Shown piece by piece: positions 48,611 through 59,716 of a DNA stretch of 64,000 nucleotides. The stretch is taken from contig OX595994.1 in NCBI GenBank assembly GCA_951394045.1, positions 2,294,001-2,358,000 on the forward strand, read 5' to 3'. The DNA is from Nitzschia sp. DOCU1 (Eukaryota > Bacillariophyta > Bacillariophyceae > Bacillariales > Bacillariaceae). Made by a program: the position numbers and the translations under genes. Position 1 is the stretch's first letter. The number at the start of each line of letters is the position of its first letter. The notes beneath the pieces are model-generated. The model was not told where the DNA came from. It ran no database searches and saw nothing but the letters and a program-made list of their open reading frames with translations.

Positions 48611-49278
48611 TTCTTGTTTTATAGTCATTCTATAACTACTACTGGGAGGATACCTGACAATTTCTGTGAAGGATGCCAATATTCTTGTTCCGACTCTACT
48701 TCGTTTTGATGAATGAATGTGGTTTCTTCCCTGCTATTAGTTGTCTCAGCTGTAGCTGTCGGAGTTTGGAAGCAGACCCAAATGGTCTGTCCGTCAGCGC
48801 ATGACTGTCTGTAGTTCGCCTCGGGGGATCTCCTGGCGAAACCTACCGTTCGCTTTTTGAGGGGTTAAGAGGTCTTATTTATGTGACTTTGTTCTCTCTT
48901 CTGAAGTGTTTTTCCGATTCAATCGACACAAATAACGTAAGGGTGTCACACCGCCACACACCGACGAAGACTTTTCGCCATTATTGTCGGCGTGAAAGTT
49001 TTGAGACATGTGTTGCCGCTGAGCGATTTTGGTGGGCAGAGGCAAGATCCGGTTCATCATATCAGACGATTTCTTGCCGCTCCTCATTGACCCCACAAGA
49101 ATTCAAAGCGAAAAGAGATAAATACTTTGTTTCGAGCGTACTAAAGGCAAGGCTTGCGTAGCAAAAAGCGTGGTGGTTTAATTGTTATTCCCGGTTTCAG
49201 GAGTCTGAACGACTACAGTAATCTTCGCCTTCATTGTTGTTGCGTCGCGTCGTTTTCAGTTGAGACATCACTTTTACC
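48611..49278. other. Intergenic between tandem genes
   Basis: Downstream of the aminotransferase and upstream of the giant flavoprotein gene. No frame has protein-like features on either strand. The last 60 bases before 49279 (TTGTTGCGTCGCGTCG...) are presumably its 5' leader. Confidence 0.5.
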
Positions 49279-52200
49279 ATGCCTCGTCCAGGACCGGAAG
49301 ATGAGGACAGTGAGGGTGCTGGTATGGTGGACCGCCGACCGCCTGCTGATCACGACGATCTGGATGTTGAAAATCAGTTTCGCCCGCCACCGTCAACGTC
49401 CTATTACGCCGGCCCATCGGCGGCACCACCTTCTAAGCGTTTCGGGTCGGGAGCTGGTATGCCTGGTTTGGTGCCTCCGGGTCGCAATCCATCAGGACTT
49501 TACATGCCTGCTTCGGGGCTACCTAGTTTGGCGCCCCCCGGCCGCCAGCCTTCTGGAACATACGGAGAGCAGGTTCGAAGCTGGGGCGAGAATGTCATTC
49601 GACTGCCAGAAGAATCCGCGGCACAACATTTGGCGCCGCCTCGTCGTACTGAATCGAATGCCGGATCCTTCAACCATCGTCTCAATTCCAGTTTGATTCC
49701 GAAACCTAGCACGGGTGGGGAAATTGAATCAGCCCCGAATCTTGGCGCCAAACCAAAAACGGAGCCGCCTCCCCCCACGAGGCTAGGAAAGAAAAATGCA
49801 GCCAAGACAACAAGCTACAAGGATCGTCGTACTGCTAGTACCGTGGAGGGCCGAAAGACAATTCGTTTGTCCATTTTGCCTGTCAGTACTAAACAACAGC
49901 CCTTTGACAATTTTGTGCGAGCCAGCGCCAGCAACTTGGGGGTGGTACCCAGTAGTAGCCCTTCGTTAGTGGGCTTTACTCCAAGACGATTGCTTGATAT
50001 TGAGAATGGAACTTCCTTTTTGGTGACCACACAAAAGTTCCTGAGCACGAGGCGGTTCCAAGAGCTCGACGACGATGGCGCCGTAGTAGTTACGGCAAAG
50101 GCCACAGCTCCAAATGCCCGGGAGGACGTCGTCTTCTTTCGAGAACGTGGACAATCCTTGAGGGACAAGATACGTGCAGGGGATGTCCGTGAATTCGAAT
50201 TCAACTCTGAAGTTGGAGTTATGGGTGGTGCTTGGCGTGGCGTCTTGAGGCGGTTGCTTCTGTGGTCGCTCGACGGCGTAAATGGCCTGCGATTCGGACG
50301 ACAGCTGCAATTGTTCCTGCCATTCTTGACCAGCTACGAATCCTATCTGATTGGGCAAATTATTGAAGCCTTGGACGAGAGCACACCCCGAAGGGAGGAT
50401 GTCGACTTTGTGTTTAAGCTTGGGTTCAATAACCGCAATGTATCTCGTATCTTGGTTCAGCTTGTCGGCCCCCGTTGGGATATCTTTTGGCACTGGTATC
50501 AACAAATCACCGCGAATCGTGCCTATGATGCTTTTGGCCAACTGCCAGTGATTGGCATTACAAGCTTTCCGGCAACAGAAAATTTTCCGGCGACTCGAAA
50601 CCACGTGATTATGTCGTCGCTGCGAATTTTGTTGGGACAAGGCGCATGGTTGACCCGCGTGTTGACACAGAATCGACAAGGACTCAATACAGATCATCCC
50701 GAGCGCAATATAGCTCAAAACTTGGCTGCTGAGAGCAATGGCTTTGAGCTTGCCAACCGAAATCAGTTTGGAACGTACTTTGGTCGCCAAAGGACCAACC
50801 AATTCCGTATGGACCACCGACTCCCGGCCGACGAGTCGATTGTCCGAACGTTTGTGGCACAGCCAATGCCTACCATGATCAACAATGGTGTGGTGCACAC
50901 ATTGCGGCAACTGGCAAAGCACTGGCACAACATGATCTTTCAAGAGTCGGGAAATTTTGCTCACCAACGTATGGAACAGCTGAATCCATTTGAGACAATG
51001 CGATTCCACATGCCAGTTGTGTGTCTTGTTCTCTCCAACCTTCGAGGACGAAACCGATGGGATTCACAAGTGCTCGGGCCATTCCTTCGAAAGTGCCAGG
51101 AGTTGAAGCCTTCGTTTGGAGCTGATGGTTGTCGCTACTTGGCTCGAGAGATGCAAGAGCACATAGTGGCGAACTTGACGGCGGGGGTCGCCTCAGTCTA
51201 TGATCCTCTTCATAGCTGGCTTAGTGCTATCGTTGAAGCCTGTGACTTGATTCAAGAGGAAGCCAAGGAAGTTTATCAGTTGGTTACGTCGGTGGAGATA
51301 GGCTTGCGCTTGGGCTATGACTTGATGACCCAGGTCCGTTGGAAAATTCCCAGCGACCGTGAATTGAAAAAGGCGATTCTGCTCCATATCAAAGGAAAGA
51401 ATCCAGGCGCAGAGGTGAACGAGCGTCGGATTCGGTCTGCTCTTCTTTTGACGACCCCTCGAGACAAGCGTACTTTGATCGAACTCGTCAAGCGTGGTTT
51501 CGAGAAGACGAAGCCAGCACAGCTCTTGCTTAATCGTGTCAAGACACTGTTGCAGCGCGACATTCGGCGAGAAGCGCTCAACGAGGCCATCCGTGAGTTG
51601 TCCTTGGGTGACTACGTGGATGATATAATCCCAGAAGAGTGGTATTGGCTTGAAGAAGGAGACAAACGGGCTGTTTACCTTTATAGCGGCAAGGTGACCG
51701 GGAAGGATGAACATCGGTTTATTCATGTGGACTCTGGCTATGATAAATTTGTCTGCTTGAATGATGGCCAACCCAAGTGCCGCAATTATATCCCAGTTTC
51801 TGAATCAATCTGCCGTGCCCAGCGATGCTATATGAATATCGAGCTCGAACACGGCAAGAAGTTCACATACACCGCTTTCATGGAATTCTCATTCTTGCGT
51901 ATTCCACTGCGTCGTCTTGCGATCGTTTCCCAGATCTTTTGTGAAGAACTTGACAATGCCCGGATCAATTTCTTGCGCGATGTGCAACGGTCGAGCCAAA
52001 CCCAAGTTTCAATTCACGACATGGAGGTCGGCGCTACGTACTACATTTATGACCACGCCGCAAAAACGTATGATCCTTTTCAGTGTAAAAAGGAATACAG
52101 TCCAGCCGATCCTGAATGGCACAATTTGGCTCGGGCTCGGATCCTCAAGGTGCCGCCCCAATCCATGATTGTAGTAGGTGGAGGACCGACTGGATTGTTG

Positions 52201-55200
52201 ACTGTCATCCATTGCACGGAAAATGTGCTAAAAAGTGGCGGCGTCATGAAGCTGTACGAGGCTCGAGATGCATTCCATGCTGGTGGCTCTACCTTTGAGC
52301 GCGCCCAAATTGTTCGATTGGATGCACGATGGATTGCGATGCTTCGATACCATCTCGGAACTGGTTTTGAGGATATTTACATCCCGGCGTCAGGAGAAAC
52401 TGACGCACAGCTAGGCAATACCCTACCATCCCAGGGCTTCGTGGAAATCACCATCAAAGATTTGGAGAACATGCTGCACGTAGAAGTTAGTAGACTGTGG
52501 AGCAAGGGTGTCATCCAGTGCTTCACAGATTCCAAGGCGACATATGACGTGGATAACAACGCCTTAACCAAGCAAGGCAAATTCTTAAAGGTCGACGACC
52601 GCATTCTTCGACGTATCACTGCCGATGGGTTGCCAACAGCCGAATACCTCTCTTGGAAGGTTGTCGATCTGACTTACACTGAGCCACTGGGACTGGACGA
52701 ACTAACTATTGGACGCGAGTATGCAGTGTATATTCGACAAGAAAATGCTGTCTTTCCCTTCAGGTTGGTTGGTGTCGACCTTCAATCCCGCATGTACACG
52801 TTCACGGCTTTAAAGAAGGGAGCCAGTGACTTGAAGGCGACAGCACACAACCTACCTGCTGTCTACCCAAAGGGCACACGACGCCACGCCGAAGTTCACA
52901 AAGTTGTTGTCGAATGTGTGCAGAAAGGATCAACAGGTGGTTTCGTTCAAGAAGAGCTCCTCATGAATGATATAAAAGATCAACTATTCACCATGGACAT
53001 CGGACATACTCACGTTGTTGAATGTATCGGGTAAGTGAAAAGCGACTTGTCTTGCACTCGCGTCAATATAACGAAGGTATTAACTATTCTGTGTGTCCAC
53101 CAGCAAACCACATGGCTCGAAGGTGCACCTCAGCGTTACTACCTACGAACCTTACGGAGTTTGCTGCATCTCAGGCCTGAAGATTTCCTTGGGAATGCAC
53201 AACTTCGGAGAAAAGCGATGGGGCTCTGGGTTGTTGGATGACTTCCGATCTACCAACGACCAGAACACGCGAATCATAGGGGATTTCACGAAGATGGTTC
53301 GGCAGCCCCGGATTGCGGAACAGATGCTGGAACTGATAAAATCATCAAATTGGCAGGATCACTTCAAAAACATTGTCGCTGAATCAAAGTTTGAGTCGCT
53401 GAACGAACTTGACCCAATTCTATCCAAGCTCCGAAAGGCGGTGCAGTGGCATGCCTTTAACGCCAAAACCTTCAAACGTCAAACACTTCAGACGCGGTTC
53501 TTCGAAACGGGCGACAACTTCTATCTCGGGATGGAGTTCACAAGGGAGTATGACAAATGGAAGAACGAAACAGCCGACGAACTGATTGGTGGTCTGATGA
53601 TCAAAGAAATGGGCAAGGACGAAACTGAGGCACTGAAGAAGTTCAAGGGCACCCTTATGCACCATATTGACCGTTTGTGGTACGAATCGTGCCTTGAAGT
53701 CATCCGCCAGGGCGATGTTTATAACCCCGGTGCAAGGAAACGTGTTCCAAAACTGTACATTGTCAACTCATATTCAGAGACAAAACTTGCCAACCTTCCG
53801 ATCGGAGAAAGCTTCCGAGTACCGGCTGAGGAACTCCAAAACGGCATGACTGAAAAGTACGAAGTTCTTGTGAAGCAAAGGAAACAAATCATTGTCCGAA
53901 ATGTGGAGGGGTACATCTCAAAGATGGACTCGGCAACTATGGTGTGCCGCGAAGGAAACCTTTCCCGAGGCCCCGATGGGAACCAAGAATCGAAAGTGGC
54001 GCTGGCCACATTCCCAGTGGGGCATTACGTAAACTTCAGGACTGTTAGACTGAGCAACGAAGCGCGTGGATACGTCTTCGCTTTTATCGGAGACGAGCAA
54101 TCAACTCCGCACTTTATGCGATACAGTGGCCTCACGGGTGCCTGCATCAATGCAATGCTGTTCAATGATTTCATCGGACGCGCCATCGCAGGAGTGCCAT
54201 TTCTGGATCGATTTGCTCGCTATGCAAGGGAGACGAGTTGGTCCAACAGCGAAGTTGTTACTCGCGGAACCTCATCCAACTTTGGTCGTGATGGCTTCCT
54301 CCGTCCCGGTTTCTTGTACAAAGATGGTCTTGATTACTTGCATTCCAAGGTAATTGAGTGGATGGAGACCGGTCAGGATCTCAGTGATATTCTCTCGCGT
54401 GATTGGAAGGCAAAGTTTGCTTCTTCGCTCGTTCCCCGAGGCATGGAACTGAACGAGGACTTCTTGTGTGTACTCTATGAAAAGACCCAAAAAATGATTT
54501 TCAGCAAGTTTTTGGAAGAAGTCGAGAATGACAAGACAATAACGGAGAACAGTTTGGCTGACAAACTTCTGCAATGTAGGGAAAAGATGAAAGCGGTGCG
54601 TACCGCCGTGAGCTTCGACACCTATTGGGCCCAATTTATTTCAAATCTTGATGGAATCACCGATTCTACAAGAGAACGCCTTGAAGACTATCATGCGGAG
54701 ATAGCCAAGAGAACTGAACAGACAGTCGTTCAGATTGTCGAATTCGCCACGAAGGGTTATCTTTACAATGAGCGCACTGTGGCTGAGATGTTTAACCAAC
54801 CTAAACCAGTCGACTCGATCGTTGATGACTTTGCCGTGGAAGCACAAAATTTCGCCAACTCTCTTGTAATGTCAGCAGCTTTCTCGGCTGGTGCCGTGGC
54901 GTTTGCGCTCGTTGATCAAAATGTGTCCGGTAATACCGATGTCAGGAAGATCTTTGGATCCATCCTTGGTGCTTTGAACATCTTCATGTCTTTCGGCACG
55001 ATGACGAATGTTTCCCGGTACAAGATTCGGAACGAGGAGGCACGAGTTCAGTTTTTTGATGACAAGCTTCTCGGAGTCCTAAAGGGAGTCTTTGCCGTCA
55101 TGTCTAGTCAAGCACAGAATGCAGTATCTGAAAATGAAAATCCTTTCGTCCTGGATTTGCAGAGCAGAGTTCAGAAGTTCCGGTATCACGCTAAATACTA

Positions 55201-56479
55201 CGGCGTCCTGGATCCGGAGAAATCTGGGTTCGATGCTGCTTATGAGACATTGCGTAGGAATGTGAATGATCCCACAGCTATTCGAGCGTTCCAAACGAAG
55301 CTGGCGGCCACCTTTATTGCTGACGTTTACCACCAGAACAGCTACGTACAGGAATACCTAGTCGATATCTTCAGAGTTTGCGGGGACATGTTGCTGTTGC
55401 TCCAGCAAGAGGAGGAAAGGCCGCGCTACAACGGCGCCGCGCAACATTTGTTCCAAAGATTGACGGCCTTCACGCCCCGCCTTGACAAGTCCCTACAACG
55501 GGGCCACATCTATTGGGGTTTCCTCAAGCGGCGCCGACTTGCGCACTGGGATATTTTTGTCGTCTTTCGATACTTTTGGAGTCTTATGTGCTGTGCCTCG
55601 ATGCGCGGTACCAATCCTTTGGCCCCGATTCAGACGGAAACTTTGGGAATTATCAAAGAAACGCGAGAGGTTTCTGCCTTCTATAGGAACGTCATCTTGC
55701 GTCGCGAAATTCGAGATCTTTGGCATCTGTACTGGGCTACCCGCGAAAGTGACGTCGCATCCATGATCTTCGTGGCAGCGTTCTCGGTTCACATTTTCTC
55801 TTGGATCTTTACCATTTCCCGCATCATTACTCTTGCCGACGGTCCGAGTATGGTGACGGATGTCGCCTCTTGGGCTGGTCTTGCTTCGACCCTGGGCGCG
55901 ATTCTTGCTGCATTTCACTTCCAACGCAAAATTATAATCTTGGTGAACTTGTGGTGCATATTGGGCGGGAAAGTCAGGACGGCACCCACAACCGACGACG
56001 GGACGGCTATCGCCAAGGTGAAGACTGTGACCTTCACTCAAATCGTGCTCACCGTTCTACGTTTGTTGGCGGCGTATGGAGCCGCGGCTGCCCTGCCATG
56101 GTCGATTGCGGTGGACTTGTATCCCGATGAGATCAACGTCAACAGGGACATTCCCTACTGGATCGCTCTTGGGTCCGTTTGTGCAGCAGTACTCGCTACC
56201 GTGTTGTTCTTTATCATCGAGTACCGCGTGCGCTATGACCTTAGCCCGCGACTGGGCGAATACATCTGCGAGGCCTTTCGCAAAGAAATTGAGGCCATGC
56301 ATACCATACTATCCAAACCGCTGAATGATATCGACCCCGTACAAGAGCAAGAAAGGGAAGCTTGGGAATACGTTGCACGCGAGTTCTTGCACAAGTATCG
56401 GTTTGACACAGTGTTTGCGGCTGATCGTTTCGGATCAATTCTCCAATACATCCAAAGCGGTATGGAACCTCGCCATTAG
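49279..56479 (+). CDS. Giant 2375-residue flavoprotein-like membrane protein, undescribed
   Basis: Two exons (49279-53030, 53104-56479) with a 73-base GT-AG intron. Residues 1-230 are Pro/Ser/Gly-rich and disordered. A large unknown region (about 280-940) follows. At about 960-1000 is a dinucleotide-binding Rossmann fold, SMIVVGGGPTGLLTVIHC with the acidic strand-2 end KLYEARD and a downstream STFERAQIVRLD. This matches FAD-dependent monooxygenases, including MICAL-like ones. After a further 800 residues there are hydrophobic spans near 1836-1885 (SLVMSAAFSAGAVAFALVD) and four more near 2146-2290 (IFSWIFTISRIITLAD, WAGLASTLGAILAAFHF, IVLTVLRLLAAYGAAAALP, YWIALGSVCAAVLATVLFF), then a cytosolic tail. 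I considered callose synthase (GT48) and found no such motifs. Substrate unknown. Confidence 0.8.
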
Positions 56480-57300
56480 CTAGCATGTTGTTATTGTTAA
56501 CCTGGTAGTCAAGCCTTGACTATTGCTACTGCTCTATGACGTCACTACTAGTAGTAGTGGAATTATCAAGCGTTGCTGCGCAAAACCGTCTACGGAGGGG
56601 TTGCAGTTATCATCCCTAGCTAGTAGTACTAGAGCACTATATTGTCGGCTAAGCTAGCCGCTGGTAGAGCACATGCCCCCCATTGGCTACGAGCTCAAGA
56701 CGGACACTTCAATGCTAGTGTAGCTAGAATTACTGTCTAGCAAATTAGCCCTGCAGCTCCTACTAGCTCGTTTGACCAAGAGGTGGTAGTAGCAGCGCTG
56801 CGCACAGAACCGAAAGCGTATATTAATATCACAGGTGCCGTCTCCCGTGGTTAAAATTTTGAACTACCTAAGTTTAGCCACATTTTTTCACGAGCGCGAG
56901 TCGAGTCGAGTCGGCCTTTCCTTCGGAGCCCCTAAATAACCCCTTTGAATTTTGCTGATATGCCGCGCCACGGCGAGAGCCAAGGACGACCATGGTGCAC
57001 GCCACCACCGTCTCTATCATACCCGTGACGATTTCATTCCTGATGAAAGTCGGAGCGTCCTATTGAGTCTTTGTTAGCTTCGTTGCTCGAATCGGCCTGC
57101 CCGAACAGTTTGATGGCATATTGCGACCAAAGCATGGCAGTAACCGGGAACGCAATCATAACTGAAGGCGATTTGGTCGACTTTCTTCGAACCAGCGATT
57201 GGGATTGATGTCACTCAAAGGATGTAGAGTTCGAAGGCCGCTCAAGCGTTTATTGTTGTTTGGATGAGCACCTCATGTATAAACGAGGGTAAATTGAGCG
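56480..57300. other. Intergenic with palindromic CRE-like site and CTAG-rich stretch
   Basis: Downstream of the giant gene. TGACGTCA is at 56537-56544. The interval 56510-56800 is unusually rich in CTAG/CTAGT strings (at least ten). No gene, RNA or transposon end is seen. Confidence 0.45.
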
Positions 57301-57853
57301 TTAGCCGTTGTACCCTCTTTGGGGGATTGCTCGCACTCCAATAACCCAATAAGGAGCGGGGTGGGGAATGTAAACGAAGCCACTTGGAGGATCAATGATA
57401 TAGGAAGAGTCAGATTCGAAGGCCGAACAGGGCGCCGTAGACGCGTCGGTCCCACCAGTTGTGAAGACAACCACCTCATGCTGATAGGTAGAACCACATG
57501 TATCCGTCGCCAAGACAAGAATCTGGATCAGGCGAATAAGAGACGACTACAAATCCAGTCCCAAAAACCAATGCCACAAGATCTCTGGCAAAAGTTAAAC
57601 AAGTACCTTCAGGGCACCCTGACCCAGCAGAGGGTTTGGTGCTGGACAAGTAACTGGGGGAACGAACTTGGAAAGGCGCTTGGAAACCCGCTGGGAACTG
57701 GCTTGGAAACATCGATGGGCTGTTCGAGGCATCGAAGAGAATGAAATATAGCCCATTGGTTCGGACTTCCACGCCAGTACCAGCATGATCTCGAATCGTT
57801 GATGACAATGGAGGGCATTCGACCACGAGCCAAAGAGTTCCCCCAAACGACAA
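57301..57853 (-). pseudogene. Remnant of a secreted PSxF-repeat protein
   Basis: On the minus strand one frame gives NGLYFILFDASNSPSMFPSQFP. A neighbouring frame continues PSGFPSAFPSSFP, and a third gives KPSAGSGCPEGTC; the rest (57513-57301) has the frame with TDTCGSTYQHEVVVFTTGG. Tandem tetrapeptide PSxF/PSxxPS repeats are a hallmark of diatom cell-surface proteins. Reading the repeats together needs at least two single-base shifts (one around 57688-57692, one around 57660), so it is broken or mis-sequenced. A GT-AG intron starting GTACTTG near 57604 is conceivable. No start codon or signal peptide is established. Confidence 0.4.
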
Positions 57854-57992
57854 ACTTCAACGAAACCGGAGTATGGTCTTGTATCGACTTTGCCAAAGTC
57901 CTGACGGAATGGACTTCCTGAAACAAGACGAGAAATTTGATCTGAACGGGACGTGAGGGTGGTGCCTCATGGTTACCGCTTGCTAGGTAGTA

Positions 57993-59072
57993 CTACCCTT
58001 GAGTTTTCTCTTGCTCGTTTCTTGTTTTCACCAAGACTTGTTTGGAATCACTGTTGGGATACTTGTGTCCTGCCTTGGCCATGCGACTAGGCCGTAATTC
58101 CCATAGTTCCTTGTGTGTAAGTGGAATGGGAGTTATCCCTAACAAATTCAAACAATAACACCATAGAGGTTGATCTCGCCACGAATCCACTTCCAAAGAA
58201 TACCGGGGCCAAAAACATTCTTGTACGGTCTTGGAAAACGTTGTAGGACGACCCACCGCATACACAATATACCGATTTTCATACAAGGTACAATTCAAAA
58301 GGTTGGTTCGGTTGGCATACAAGGCTTCTTGTTGGAATAACCAGTCCTTGGTAGCTTGTATATGTTCCATGGTATCCTTCGAAAATACCTCGATGCGACG
58401 CAGCTCTCCAAATGCCCCACCGCCACCCCGATGTAAGTATTGAGCATGTCCTTGGGTGGACTCGTAGACTTGTCTAGCCATTTTCTGAAAGGCAGCAAAC
58501 GACCCCACGATGTGTCCAATGGAATCCATATAAAAGACGACGTGACAGTCTCGTTGAATCAAGGTATCATTCCAGGCCCAAAATTTCATGTACCGAGATT
58601 GTGTAATGTAACGTTGATAATGCGGTAGAGGTTGGACCACACGTTTCCATCCTTCCGATGGCAGCTTGGGTAAATTCGTATATACGAAAAAGTGGGCTTT
58701 ATGATACCACTCCAGTTTGGAAACATTTTGAAGTTTGTCCACCAACGCGGACCATCGACCATAGATAGAAGTTAAAAAGCAAATTTGTAACAAGTCATCG
58801 GTGGTGTTTGGAGAAGCAAGAGAAGAATGGTGGTTGTGTAGCAGTAGATTGGTGGAATTTTGACCATATTCAGTATGGGCGACGAAGGATTCCGTTGTCG
58901 GAAGGGGCGCCTTGAATGATTCTTCGTCTTGTGGATGTTGCGCCGATGAAGTCGACGAAGCAGACGACAAGAATTGAAACTGAGAATAGGATATCATCAG
59001 GACAGCCATGAACATGACCCATAGATAAACATAACGACGAACATGCCGTCTTGCCGTTGTCGTCATGGTCAT
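57993..59072 (-). CDS. Type II membrane protein, glycosyltransferase-like
   Basis: 359 residues, single exon, ATG at 59072. A short basic cytosolic tail (MTMTTTARRHVRRYVY) precedes one transmembrane span (LWVMFMAVLMISYSQFQF, about 17-34), then a Ser-rich stem and a lumenal domain with several N-glycosylation sequons. This is the standard layout of Golgi glycosyltransferases. The domain starts QICFLTSIYGRW and contains HFFVYTNLP, YITQSRYMKFWAW and VVFYMDSIGHIVG, resembling the start, donor-binding region and acidic motif of TOD1/DUF616-like putative glycosyltransferases, though the acidic motif is not a clear DxD. It is therefore only a tentative enzyme. A lumenal non-catalytic protein is the alternative. 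Confidence 0.65.
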   Translation of the reverse strand: MTMTTTARRHVRRYVYLWVMFMAVLMISYSQFQFLSSASSTSSAQHPQDEESFKAPLPTTESFVAHTEYGQNSTNLLLHNHHSSLASPNTTDDLLQICFLTSIYGRWSALVDKLQNVSKLEWYHKAHFFVYTNLPKLPSEGWKRVVQPLPHYQRYITQSRYMKFWAWNDTLIQRDCHVVFYMDSIGHIVGSFAAFQKMARQVYESTQGHAQYLHRGGGGAFGELRRIEVFSKDTMEHIQATKDWLFQQEALYANRTNLLNCTLYENRYIVYAVGRPTTFSKTVQECFWPRYSLEVDSWRDQPLWCYCLNLLGITPIPLTHKELWELRPSRMAKAGHKYPNSDSKQVLVKTRNEQEKTQG

Positions 59073-59716
59073 CCTGTTGAGGATTACGAGGACTGCCGCG
59101 ACACCACCACCAGAAGCTGCATCAATACTGGCAGGGCTGCTCCGCTTTCTCCCCCCTCACTCTCCAAGAGTCCCCTGACTAACTGCTTCAAACAAAACAA
59201 TAGTAGCAATGATTCCTGACGTGTGTCATGATAGTTGCCATGCTACTATCCACAACATGTCGAGGAAAGGGCTTCAGGAGCCACGAGACGGCGTCGCTGG
59301 TCATCGGCAGCAAGTTTCCATTTGAGGGGAGTCCGTTGGGTTGATGTGTGACGGATCCCCCTTTTCATGAGCGTGACCGGATTCTGAGCACATGGATCGC
59401 TGATTCCGAACGAAATTCAAGCTCGACGCGCTCGAATACCGAATATTAATTTCCTCAAATATGGAGTATTGGTATAGGAATCCGATCCAATACTTAAGGT
59501 GTGCATTCGCGAAAACACGCGCCGGCTCATCCAGACACCGTAAGTATCCTTATCACCGGCCGGCCCGATCGCCAAGTGGGGATGGTTCCCCCTCTAGCGA
59601 TCTCGCTCATCCACAATCGTCACATACATTGTCTCCGTCTCGATCTGTTGTTATCCAAACAACCCGACGTTGTGCACCACCACCATTATCCATCGTCATC
59701 ATCCAAAGCAGCAACC
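59073..59716. promoter_or_regulatory. Divergent upstream region of the membrane protein and ankyrin genes
   Basis: 644 bases between two starts. The frame leading into the ankyrin gene is open to 59501 but has no ATG before 59717. No motif stands out; AATACCGAATATTAATTTCC near 59435-59455 is AT-rich. Confidence 0.45.

Noticed and set aside
47810..48679. 289-residue minus-strand frame
   Set aside because: Antisense to the last two exons of LL-diaminopimelate aminotransferase.
49966..51009. 347-residue minus-strand frame
   Set aside because: Antisense to the giant flavoprotein-like gene; no motifs.
49279..56479. Callose (1,3-beta-glucan) synthase for the giant gene
   Set aside because: Size and membrane spans suggested it, but no GT48 catalytic or FKS motifs are found, and the clear mid-protein Rossmann fold does not belong to that family.
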